56,230 bases of DNA from Rhizopus sp. PT2906. Lineage: Eukaryota; Mucoromycota; Mucoromycetes; Mucorales; Rhizopodaceae. The position numbers and the translations under genes were made by a program. Within the stretch, counting starts at the first letter, position 1, and each line of letters opens with the position of its first letter. The stretch spans positions 1 to 56,230 of the forward strand of contig JAMYHX010000274.1 of assembly GCA_025529335.1 (NCBI GenBank), read 5' to 3'. Below the pieces are notes generated by a model. That model did not search any database. It had not been told where the DNA came from and saw only the letters and a program-made list of their open reading frames with translations. Of this stretch, positions 1 through 9,362 are shown in pieces.

Positions 1-136
1 GCAGAGGGATATCAATGCAGCCATTCATATTCGCTCAATCATGGTCTCATATATTGAAGCAGGACACAAAATTTTGTCAAGATATCTCTCTTTGACAAGA
101 GGAGGAGCCTTTGGTGGTGAGGACGCCACCGAATAG
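1..136 (+). CDS. Fanzor (eukaryotic TnpB-like) RNA-guided nuclease, C-terminal fragment cut by window edge
   Basis: The frame is open from base 2 and ends at TAG 134-136, giving 44 residues. It begins QRDINAAIHIRSI, the third RuvC motif (RuvC-III, catalytic Asp followed by N-A-A) of TnpB and Fanzor proteins, and continues with the amphipathic tail usual for Fanzor (a YIEAG segment, then SRYLSLTRGG). Fanzors are transposon-associated, RNA-guided DNA nucleases of eukaryotes. The tail matches the style of the longer copy near 53.6 kb (IRSI, YI, SR..SL.R at the same spacing), so the two look like one subfamily. The bulk of the gene, including RuvC-I, RuvC-II and the rest of the zinc ribbon, lies left of the window, so it cannot be said whether this copy is intact. 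The CAG at bases 2-4 could also be a splice acceptor. It converges on the acyl-CoA oxidase gene. Confidence 0.72.
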   Translation, partial: QRDINAAIHIRSIMVSYIEAGHKILSRYLSLTRGGAFGGEDATE

Positions 137-193
137 CCACTTTAATTAGCCCTTGGATCGCTTATGTCACCATTTCGGTGGTAATTTAAGTGG
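137..193 (+). other. Nested stem-loop directly after the Fanzor stop codon (candidate guide-RNA scaffold)
   Basis: Arms 137-148 (CCACTTTAATTA) and 182-193 (TAATTTAAGTGG) pair at 11 of 12 positions, the one mismatch being T143/T187. Inside is a second hairpin, CACC 168-171 with GGTG 177-180 around a 5-nt loop. The structure starts on the first base after the TAG. In TnpB and Fanzor loci the guide (omega) RNA is made from the 3' end of the gene and its downstream flank, so the place fits. A role as guide RNA is inference; a plain 3'-UTR or terminator hairpin is the alternative. Confidence 0.4.
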
Positions 194-258
194 ATGCATT
201 ATCGATTGAGACAATTAAATATTTATTGAATGGTATAAACAGTCTAGTCTATAGTACA

Positions 259-284
259 TAATATATATATATATATATATATAT
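259..284. repeat. (AT)n microsatellite
   Basis: An uninterrupted run of AT dinucleotides sits in the short gap between the Fanzor 3' flank and the stop codon of the acyl-CoA oxidase gene. Such runs are common in AT-rich fungal intergenic DNA and may also mark the edge of an old insertion. Confidence 0.9.
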
Positions 285-309
285 GGCGTATTTCATGAGA
301 AATATCGAT

Positions 310-2708
310 TTACTCTGCATCTTCATCTTCATCTTCTAAACCAGCGTCTTCATCATCTTCATCGGCTTCGTTTACTTCACGATCAATTAAAGGCTTGATC
401 AAACGGTTGAAGTAAGGATGAGGTCCTTGAGGGTTGGATCTCTTTACTTGATCAAAGTAATGTACATATACATTTCCATCAGCACGGCCCAAGGGACTGT
501 TGACGATGTAATCGCTCAAGTTGAATGCATCAACAAGAGGGATAGCTTGGTCTCTTACTGCTTTACAAAGATCATTTGTGAAGGAGCGAATGGATTCCAT
601 TTGCTTTGGTGAGAAATATTCATATTGCAAGAAGGCTCCAGCATTCTCTTCAATGGTGTAGAGACCGTAAAGAAGACAGACGTCCAGCAAGACAGCCTTG
701 AGATTACCTTCAACCTTGGAAACACCATCAAGGAAACGGTTGAATAGGTAGCCATAGGAATGTAACTTTGCAGCGTACAGTCTTGATTGAGAGCATTGTT
801 CATAAGCATCATCAACGCTTAATCCTTGTTTGATGCATTCTTCAAATTCGAGAGCAGCGTTTCTGACTACATTAGCACAAACAACCTGCCAGCCTTCAAG
901 AATGACCTTGGGATCTAAGAGGGCATCTACATTTGCAGCACTACAACGCTTTCCAACCAACGCATCAAGGTTATTCAAGTAGCCTACACCTGGAGAGAGT
1001 TTCTTTCCTTTGATAGCCTCACGGAAGCTAGCGATAAGGTAGCGACCCAATTGGAGTGTCAAGATGGTATTGTCACCTTCCCAAGTACATTGCACAGCAA
1101 AATCTTGATACATGTCAGCCAAGCCAGTGTAAGCTGAGTACCCATGGCCACCACAGGCCTGTCTGCAGGCTTCGATCGTGCTAAGACAGTTCCATGTACA
1201 GAAAGCCTTTAAGCCAGCACTCGTAGCGTGGGTTTCTTTCAACATTTCAAGTACCTTTTCAAGGTCTGTATCACCTGGTTTTGCGTTTTCTAATCGATTC
1301 ATCATCTTATTATACATATCTGTCATTTCAGAGCCTGTAAATAACATAGCAAAGGTTTGTGCAAGGAGGGGCATCAGGCGACGTTGATGGATTGGATAAT
1401 CGAGCAGTTTAGTTTCAATCTTTGAATCCGAATTGGAGAACTGACGACGAACAGCAGCGTATCTTATGGCAATAGTCAAAGCTTTCTTGGAAACGTTACC
1501 ACTATCAACAACCATAGCAACACGACCTTGAAGTAAAGCACCATAGGTCAATTGTTGCAATTTAGGTTCCTTGACTGTGCCCGTACGAGACACCTTGGTG
1601 TGTTTCATCAACATATAGCTGCGAGGGATGCGAACATGGGTAAATTGTATCCAACCGTTGTCAATGCCATCACGACCCATTTTTTTGCCAATGTCACCAA
1701 TGTTCACACCAGGCAAGAGATTGTAGGTCTTGGGGTCTCTCAAGGGAACAACAAAGCACTTTGTTCCATAGTTTTTACCCTTTACGATTAGTTGTGCAAA
1801 GACAGCAGCATGAGTAGCACTATGGGCTGCACCACCAATCCACCACTATGAAAAGATTTAGGAAAAAGCGGAAAGAACATGAGCTTTTAAACACACCTTT
1901 GTGGCAGTAAGAGTAGGAGTATGAATGATGAATTGATCTGAGGCTTCATCAAAGGTAGCAGTAGTTTCTAAGCCAGGCACATTTGAACCATGACCAAGCT
2001 CGGTCATTGCAAAGCATCCTACCATGCCTGAAAGTGACAGAGCACCCTTTTGAAACCAGTATCCTAGTTGGCCTGAAGTGGCATTGCTTTGTAAAGCGCC
2101 AACGAATAAACCGTCTAGGGTCCCATTCAATAACACGATATAATAATAATAATAAAAAAGAGATACTTACAGTGAACACCGAATCTTGTCCAAAAACCAG
2201 GATCGATTAAGCTCACAATTTCCATTCTTTTCTTAAAGACATCGATAGGTTCATTGGACAAATGATGTACTAGGGAACGAAACTAATAGATAGGATGAGT
2301 TAAAATTAACGGTCATATGCTGTATAAGTACCTTTTCCATCGTTCTCTCACGTAATTCATCCTTGGTGATATCATGGATGTCATCCATCTTGAATAAAGG
2401 ATCTCGTTCAAATTCCTGCATGAAGCGTTCTTTGAGCTAATATCGTTTGTATATTAGAAATTGATATATTGTTTCCAAATTGACATATTACCAGTGTATT
2501 CTTTTCTCCACCATCCAAAAGGTAAGTTAATTCACGAATGCTGAAAGAAGCCTTTGCTCTTTCTTCATTCATACTTTCAACAGGACTGGGCATGTATTAG
2601 GTCCATTATCTTTGATAACAACAAGAACACTTACTCGATAGCTTTTGCATAGACTTGTTCATCAGTCAAATGCTGTTTAACAGCAGCTAATCTTTGTTTG
2701 ATAGGCAT
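310..2708 (-). CDS. Peroxisomal acyl-CoA oxidase
   Basis: First enzyme of peroxisomal beta-oxidation: it oxidises acyl-CoA to trans-2-enoyl-CoA with FAD and passes electrons to oxygen. The minus-strand gene begins at ATG 2706-2708 (MPIKQRLAAVKQH) and is built of several exons with short introns (the first donor lies at 2634, its acceptor at 2586). Conserved pieces in order are the N-terminal helical region, the FAD-contact segment CFAMTELGHGSN, WWIGGAAHSATHA, the long 3' exon with ACGGHGYSAYTGL, and TWEGDNTILTLQ, which carries the catalytic Glu. The 3' exon alone gives about 477 residues, so the protein is of normal family length. It ends in an acidic tail (EDEDEDAE) without an SKL-type PTS1, as in yeast Pox1, so import probably uses a non-PTS1 route. 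No lesion was seen. Confidence 0.93.
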
Positions 2709-3277
2709 TAAAGGTTCTGTATTATTAAAAAGAAAAGAAAAGAAAATAATGGGACAATTGTCCTCTTATATACAATTTCAATTATTTTTCACATGTTTAC
2801 AAATTCATATACAGATTACCCCGCATTATGTCAATCTCATATCGTCAGTTACTCTGTCTCTCTCTCTTTCTCTATTTATCTATCTATCTATCTCCCTTTT
2901 ATTTCCCCTTCTATCTCTCCATGTGTTCTCATATTCCATTTTCTTATTATGCATCAACTCATAAAGACTCTGTAGAGATGACGTTATAGTCTCTTTATAT
3001 ATACATCTCTGCTTGATAGTCTTTCTCGCTCTTTTTTCATATGGTTACACTTACTTGACCAGCTTCATCATGGGAATATGTGATCAACCATCTTATTTAA
3101 CAATATTTGTATATAAACCGAAAATATCTCCCTTTGTGATGTTTACATAGACTTGATGTAAAATCCCGTTAGAGTATAGACTTTTTATGTTTTTTGCAAT
3201 ATGTAATATATGGCGCATATTTATACATTTATTTATATGCTTGCTATTTTTCACATGTCAGCGTAATGTAGTACATC
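2709..3277. other. Intergenic region, upstream of acyl-CoA oxidase, with pyrimidine repeats
   Basis: No gene was found here. The stretch is the upstream region of acyl-CoA oxidase and the 3' flank of the UBX gene. It holds a TCTC-rich and TATC-rich tract around 2850-2900 on the plus strand, which reads as GA/GATA-type sequence towards the oxidase start. Short open frames in it are products of this low-complexity DNA. Confidence 0.6.
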
Positions 3278-5081
3278 CTAAGCAGTAGTCAATAAGCAAT
3301 TGATGGCTGCATTGGATAGTCCAGCATCTGCAATAGATTGATCAACTATATCAATAAGCTGTGTACGATTAAAGACGAGCTAAACAAAAAGAAAGGATGT
3401 GTGAGTGGGTATTACAAAGGGACCTTTATTTACCTCAAAGTGTTGATTTTCTGCTTCAGGGATTTCGGCTTTAATAAATTCAAACAAATATCTAACTGGA
3501 TCTGATTTTTTGAACCTTCTCACTATTCTATTGCCATTTCCCATTCTTATCTGTATACGTGTCGTATCCTCTCCTCCCGCTTCTTCTCTTTTAATCGGCT
3601 TTATGCTATCAAAAACGGACTCTTCTTCTTTTTCAATTGGTTCTTCATTATCATTTGTTAATGATGATGACGATGATGACGTATTATTTAATGAGGCTGC
3701 AATAGCCGCATTCAGTTGTTCTTCTTCACTCATATCAGTCAAATTCTGGATTGTTGTTGTTAATCTCTATTTATATCTTTTTTTTTTTTTCTTTTTTTAC
3801 CTTTGTTTCCTTGGCTAATTTAGGGCGTTTCATTGTTGCCTTTTCTTCTGCTGCTGTACAACCTTCAAGAAATTCGGTAACTGTACATGATCAAGTTGAG
3901 TCAATTCGTCATTTACAATCCTTTATTCATTTACCTTCCATCACAAAGTCTGTCGGACTCAATGACTTTTCCCAAACTTTTACTCTTTCGCCAGTACGCG
4001 AGTCGATGATTGCAATATGAGGATATCGTCTTAGTGAATAATATGTGCAATATCTTCTACCATCCGGACTTTCATGTCCAAACTAAAGTTATTGTTTTAG
4101 TCACTCTATCCTAGAATACAGAATATATTCTCTTTCTTACTTGAAGAAAAATAAACCATTGCCTAATTATATCTTTGACAAACCCATCACTCCATAAATC
4201 ACGGTTGAGCACTTGACATGAAAATTCACTTGGGTTTTGTATATTAACCATTATCCACTTGTCATTTTCTTTGGCTGTCTCTCGAGCCTATATATTCACC
4301 ATGAATATCATCATGACGTGCAGTTATATACACTTACTTGCTCAAAAGAGCCACGAAACATGATGTCAAATGGCGGTCTGAATAAATCGGCTAGTCTTCT
4401 AGCTTTAGAATGACTTGAACTGTTGGCTGTTTCAGAAGATGAAACGCTCCTTGGGCTGTGATCTAATGCATTCATTAATGATGACCATTCTCTGAAAGCA
4501 GTCATGTTCTCTCTCTCTCTCTTACCATCATCCTCTGCTATATCAAACACGTTCACAATAGATCCTGTTGTTGAATCACCTTGATTAAATATTGATGGAC
4601 GACTAATACCATCTGAGAATGGAAGTGGTTTAGTATCTTGCAATATAATAATGTGGATTCACCTACTTCTTTCTCTGCTGCTACTTGACCAAGCAATACT
4701 AGGATCAAATAAACCAGCGTCTCCCGCAAGAATATCACGCTTAGGCGCAATGGGTGCTCTCACTTCTTGAGATTCTTGTAATCGTCTTGCTAGTTCTTCG
4801 TCAGCCAAGACTTGATCGTCATTTATTTCAACATGTTCTGGTTCTCTACTTGATGTCGCAGTATCATGAGCGTTCGTATTGACAGGTGCACCACCATTTT
4901 CTAAGAAAAGGGTAACTGCTGTTTGAACATTCCCATCGGCTATCTTTTTCATTATTTATTAAATAAGCAATCTCAGACTAGAAAATAATCTACTCTTTTA
5001 TACCTCCAAGAACTGATTAGCTACTTCAATAGAAGCACCTGTGATGTCACAAAAGCTTAATATATCTTGTTCATTTGCCAT
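3278..5081 (-). CDS. UBA-UAS-UIM-UBX protein, Cdc48/p97 adaptor (UBXN7/Ubx5 type)
   Basis: Adaptor that links ubiquitinated substrates to the Cdc48/p97 segregase. The exons, read from ATG 5079-5081 down to the stop at 3278-3280, give the full domain order of the family. First comes a UBA domain (MANEQDILSFCDITGAS .. ANQFLE .. VQTAVTLFLENGGAP). A UAS/thioredoxin-like domain follows (RPPFDIMFRGSFEQ, KWIMVNIQNPSEFSCQVLN, then a second half ending PHIAIIDSRTGE). Next is a UIM in the exon at 3380-3742 (SEEEQLNAAIAASLN). Last is a C-terminal UBX domain (RIQIRMGNGNRIVRRF .. LVFNRTQLID). At least five short introns are needed. The architecture is complete and no frameshift was seen. The assignment to the Ubx5/UBXN7 branch rests on the presence of the UIM. 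Confidence 0.88.
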
Positions 5082-5316
5082 TTTAACTATTGCGTATGCG
5101 TATTTTTTAAGAAAAAAGCAAAAAAAAAGCAAAAAAAAAAAAAACAGACACGTACTGCCTTTTTCGCTCCTTTAAAAATATTTACGCATAAAACAAATAA
5201 AGGATGAGGACCGTTTACTTGATCATTTAGAATAAAATTAAATACTTTAGATAAATAATCTTGACAGCAAATCATAAAACATATGGATCAAATTTAACAC
5301 ACTTTATTAAATATAT

Positions 5317-6279
5317 TTAAGCAAAGAAAAATTGTGGACCATGTCCTTGAGGGCCATGATGGTGACCATAGTGATGATAATGCTTCATAAACCTCTTCAT
5401 AAACTTCATTCTCTTCTTAGGATCAAAACCATGAGCAAAGCCTTGTGGGTATTCAAAAGGTCCAAAACGGGAATGAGGACCAGGGAAAGGACCTCGATGA
5501 CGTCCAAAACGAGCATCAGGACCAGAGAAAGGGCCTCTATGATGTCCAAAGTGACCTGCAAAGAAGGGACCACCATGCTGTCCAAAGCAATCACCCTTGA
5601 AATGATGGTGATCAGAGTGTCTTTTGTCTTGAGCAAATTCGTCCTCGCTGCTATCGTCTGAGGAACTGGATGAGCTAGAGGAGCCTTCGAGAGGTAAGTC
5701 GTCTACTTTTTCAGCAATTGGTGATTCTTCTTCTTCTTCTTCACTCCTTTGACCATGACGGTGGTGACGACGATGAGAATGGCGATGGTGACGTCCAAGG
5801 CGATGAGCACGCATTCCTTTATATTTTTTTTCACCAGTAGCCATTTTTGCAAGCTTTTTCAATTCGCGATCAAAGTTTTCTTCAGGAGACATTGCCATAC
5901 GAGTAGCCAAAACACCTACCCATCTGGAAGCAAAGTGGTCAAAAGGTTGGTGTTGCTTGACAAGTGATGCCAGTTTTTCAAATGCACAGGACACCAAAAG
6001 AGGTTCAGCAGCCTCGGGCACACTACTGAAACGAAATCCGTCGTAGGGCGTCTTTACCTCGTCCATCAAGTGACTAAGCTCTGTTTGATTTGAAACAGCA
6101 GCAGTTGCATTCGTTACAGGATGACGGTAATAAAGAACTAAAGAGTCTGTGTTAGGCGGAGCCTGAGGGATAGATAATTGAAAGATAGTTACAAGATTAT
6201 CCCAAGTGAGCTTTTCAGGTACCAATTGAACGCGGTGAACTTGTTTGTCAGCAAAAGAGACAAAGATGTTTAAGGTCAT
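5317..6279 (-). CDS. Hypothetical protein, PB1-like N-terminus and His/Gly/Pro-rich tail
   Basis: A single-exon protein of 320 residues. The first 75 residues look like a PB1 or ubiquitin-like fold (LNIFVSFADKQVHRVQL .. WDNLVTIFQL .. LVLYYRHPVTNATAAV .. TELSHLMDEV), without a clear type I or II PB1 signature. A mid region (85-150) may be helical. Then come a basic His-rich stretch (HRLGRHHRHSHRRHHRHG), an acidic Ser tract, and a C-terminus with imperfect copies of HHRGPF.GP/RFGRHRGPFPGP and many His. The exact function is not recognised. The His-rich tail could bind metal or drive phase separation; both are inference. PB1 scaffolds such as Bem1 or p62 are the nearest known analogues, but the tail is not theirs. 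Confidence 0.7.
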   Translation of the reverse strand: MTLNIFVSFADKQVHRVQLVPEKLTWDNLVTIFQLSIPQAPPNTDSLVLYYRHPVTNATAAVSNQTELSHLMDEVKTPYDGFRFSSVPEAAEPLLVSCAFEKLASLVKQHQPFDHFASRWVGVLATRMAMSPEENFDRELKKLAKMATGEKKYKGMRAHRLGRHHRHSHRRHHRHGQRSEEEEEESPIAEKVDDLPLEGSSSSSSSSDDSSEDEFAQDKRHSDHHHFKGDCFGQHGGPFFAGHFGHHRGPFSGPDARFGRHRGPFPGPHSRFGPFEYPQGFAHGFDPKKRMKFMKRFMKHYHHYGHHHGPQGHGPQFFFA

Positions 6280-6897
6280 TTTTAAATCAAGAAAAAAGAT
6301 GTGTATGAGATGAAGAACAATGAAAGTGATTTCCTTCCTCTTTTATACCTTTTTCTTGATCTGATTTCTCGCTGCGGTATTGCCAAGAAAGCTTGATATG
6401 CAATTTGAACCGAACGAGCGCACCCGTATTTTTCAGTGTGAGGAGCGCCGAGTGACCGCACTTTTGACTGCATAAAAAAGAAAATGATTGGTCACTGTGA
6501 CAAGAAAAGGCGCCGATTTCGGCGCCTTACTATTTCCAAGTGTGGATTATAGTTACTGGATCAATGTTTTTTATTCATTCCTGACACTGATCTTATTGTT
6601 CATTTCATGATCTGAATTATGGTATTGTACTTACCCATTAGAGGATTATCTTGTCATTTATTCCAAAGATATATACCAATACATTAGGAAAAGAATGCTT
6701 TGTATTATCACAATTGCTATGTAATAATATATCAAAAAGGGTCCAGCCATTGATCCTTTGGGGAAGCTATAGAATACCTTTAGTTTAATAAATTATATCT
6801 GTCAAAGGTAAAAAAAAAAAATAGTAGCACGAATATTGACTTTATCGCGTAAAAAGCGATTCATATAAAGTAAATCCATGATTTATTCTAAAATATT
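6280..6897. other. Intergenic region with a perfect GC-rich palindrome
   Basis: Upstream region of the His-rich gene and 3' flank of the Met-tRNA synthetase gene. It contains the 22-nt palindrome at 6507-6528 and AT-rich sequence. No further gene was recognised. Confidence 0.6.
6507..6528. promoter_or_regulatory. Perfect 10-bp inverted repeat with 2-nt spacer
   Basis: AAGGCGCCGA, then TT, then TCGGCGCCTT. Ten of ten pairs match in otherwise AT-rich DNA, about 230 bp upstream of the ATG of the His-rich protein. It could be the operator of a dimeric transcription factor or a cruciform; with a 2-nt spacer an RNA hairpin is less likely. Function is inference. Confidence 0.5.
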
Positions 6898-8980
6898 TCA
6901 ATTTTCCTTTATGCTCGTTTTGATGCGAGGGAACAGAACGCCACTCATCTCACCTAAAGGCCTCTCCTTCTCCACTAGTTTCTTTGCGTCTTTAAAGTAT
7001 CGTTCCTCTGGAGAAACCCCTAATCCAGTTAGTAGCTCATTCATTTTTGTAGGCATAACAGGTTGTAGAAGAATTCCTGCAATACGACATGTCTCTAAGG
7101 AGTACCATAAAACAGTATCAAGTTTATCTTTTTCTTCAGGTTTCTTTGCCAGGTTCCAAGGCTCAGCGCGAGTAAAGTATTTGTTTGCCTTTAATAGAGT
7201 TAAGAGTGACATTTTAGCCTTTTTCTGATTGTCATTTACCTGTGATAGAAGATCGACGATTAAAGACAGCGCTCTTCCAAACTGTCGTTCTTCAAAGGCT
7301 TCGTGGTATTTATCTATATTATTGAATGATTATCAGTAATTAAGCTATAAAAAACAACAACTCATTTATACCTGCTACTTCCAATAGCATATGGTGTAGT
7401 GTTTCATCTCCGATGTCAATGTCCTTTCTTGTAGGTATTATTCGACTTGGAAGTAGAGCTTTACCTGTCGCGCGACTTAATAAGTTACCAAATTGACCGG
7501 CGAGTTCCTTTGAATAAAGTTGTGCAATCATTGCCTCGGAATAATCTGAACAAGACATGAGTGGATTTTTATAGAACGCCATTTCTCTATACCTGCATCA
7601 TCTGCCATGCCACCATTATGGATAAGGTAGAAGCGAACAGGGTCAACGCCATAGCGGTCAATGACCTCAAAAGGATCTGCAACGTTTCCTCTACTCTTTG
7701 ACATCTTTTGTTTATTCATCGTCCAATGGCCATGTACAAGGATTTGTTTGGGTAAGGGTAAACCAGCTGCCATCAGGAAGGCAGGCCAAAAGATGGCATG
7801 AAACCTAAAGTCGTAGTGAATATCTAGGCTAATTTATTATTATGTACTCTACCTTACAATATCCTTTCCAACAACCTGTACGTCAGGAGGAAAGGCATCC
7901 TTTAAGGCTGTATCCTTTTTCCAAGGGTATCCAGTCGCAGTAAGATAGTTTGTTAAAGCATCTAACCAAACATAGATTGTATGCTCTGGATCATTTGGCA
8001 CCTGTATTCCCCAGTTCAACCGTGCTCGTAAGCGAGATACAGATAAATCAGCGAGTCCAGCCCGTATCCAAGAAAGAACTTCGTTTTTTCTATTCTGAGG
8101 CACAATGGCTTTCGGATTGTCATCGATCCATTTGAGCAAATCCTTTTCGAATGCAGAAAGTTTGAACTTGTAGTTTTCTTCAGATGTCCACTCCACACGC
8201 TGCCCTGATTCTTTAGATACCATGATTTTTTCCCCTGTCTTTTCGTCTGTCACTTCTTCAACCTGAGCAGATGCGTAAAATGCTTCATCAGATACCGCGT
8301 ACCATCCTTCATGCTTTCCTTTGTAAATGTAACCGTTTTTTAAAAGTGTGTTCTATTAAAGCATAAGACAAGTTTTCTTTTTTTCGAGATTCTAATTAAT
8401 ATATGTACATACCCATAGTTCATTGACAGCAGTTGCATGGTCTTTACTTGTTGTTCGTTGGAAACTCGTATACTGAATGTTGGCTGCTTCACACAATTTC
8501 TATGTATATAAAGGTCAGGTTGTGATACCTCTCTTTTTTTTTTTAATTCTAAGCGTACCTTGAAGCTGTCAGATACTTTATTGCAAAAGTCCAATGGCTC
8601 CATACCATTCTTTTCTGCAGCTTGTTGAATCTAAAGAAAGAGTGAGTCAAGGGGAATTGTGGTACTTTCAAAACTACCTTCAGACCGTGTTCGTCAGTTC
8701 CAGTTGACAGGATAGCTTCTTTTCCATGTAATATATAATATCTGCGAAGTGTATCAGCCAATACTGTTGAATAAAGATGGCCAATATGAGGAACTGGGCA
8801 AATGAAGCAACCCATGTTAATGATCCAATAACTTTATGCATGGTAAATCACCTTACCTGCATTCACATAGTAGATAGGTGTAGTAACATATGCTTTTGTA
8901 TGAGAGTGACGCTGATATAGTTTAGAGCCTAAAAGAAGGTTTGTCCTTTTGGAAGTAACTCCAAGCCGAAAGGTGCGCAT
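6898..8980 (-). CDS. MSM1: Methionyl-tRNA synthetase, mitochondrial
   Basis: Charges mitochondrial tRNA-Met with methionine. Translation from ATG 8978-8980 gives a basic, Arg/Ser/Thr-rich presequence (MRTFRLGVTSKRTNLLLGSK) followed after the first intron by the class I signature VPHIGHLYSTVLADTLRRYY and TGTDEHGLK. Further exons carry the connective domain (ERVEWTSEENYKFKLS, PNDPEHTIYVWLDALTNYL) and the KMSKS loop (KMSKSRGNVADPFEVIDRYG). The C-terminal anticodon-binding helices end at the stop at 6898. No appended tRNA-binding domain is present, as usual for the mitochondrial enzyme. There are several short introns and no lesion. The presequence and the absence of extra domains separate it from cytosolic MES1. 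Confidence 0.92.
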
Positions 8981-9297
8981 AAGGAAAGACCCTTTGAAGA
9001 TAAAATGAAATCAAACAGGGAAGAGGCTGATGTTCAAATTTTGTTGTCACTTTCTTTTTTTTTTTGGTCTGTCAATAAAAAAAAGCATCTGTCATGTTCA
9101 ACAAGTATAAACTTTGGCTTGTAAGGTTTCTTAAAGCAGTTTAAGCCAAGAAAGAGAGACAATTCTGATTACAACAAATGGTGTTCATTTTTTCAACCTT
9201 ATTTTTTTTTTTTTGACAGTTATTAGACTAATGAATGTATTTGCTTATTTTATTTTTATTTTTAAAAAACATCACATTTTGTCCTTGTCAAACACTT

Positions 9298-9335
<38 letters not shown>

Positions 9336-9362
9336 TTTTCCCGTTTTCTTTGTTGATTAATT
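8981..9362. promoter_or_regulatory. Divergent promoter region with long (CT)n tract
   Basis: A 382-bp gap between two divergently transcribed genes (mitochondrial MetRS and RasGEF). A nearly pure (CT)n tract at 9302-9332 ends about 30 bp before the RasGEF ATG. Pyrimidine tracts of this sort lie just upstream of several start codons in the window (also before ZCCHC9 at 34913-34931) and are typical of fungal core promoters and 5' leaders. Confidence 0.6.

Noticed and set aside
5332..5661. Met/Arg/Ser-rich plus-strand frame and a minus-strand shadow at 5406-5636
   Set aside because: Both overlie the His/Gly/Pro-rich exon of the single-exon gene on the minus strand; composition is a mirror of that repeat.
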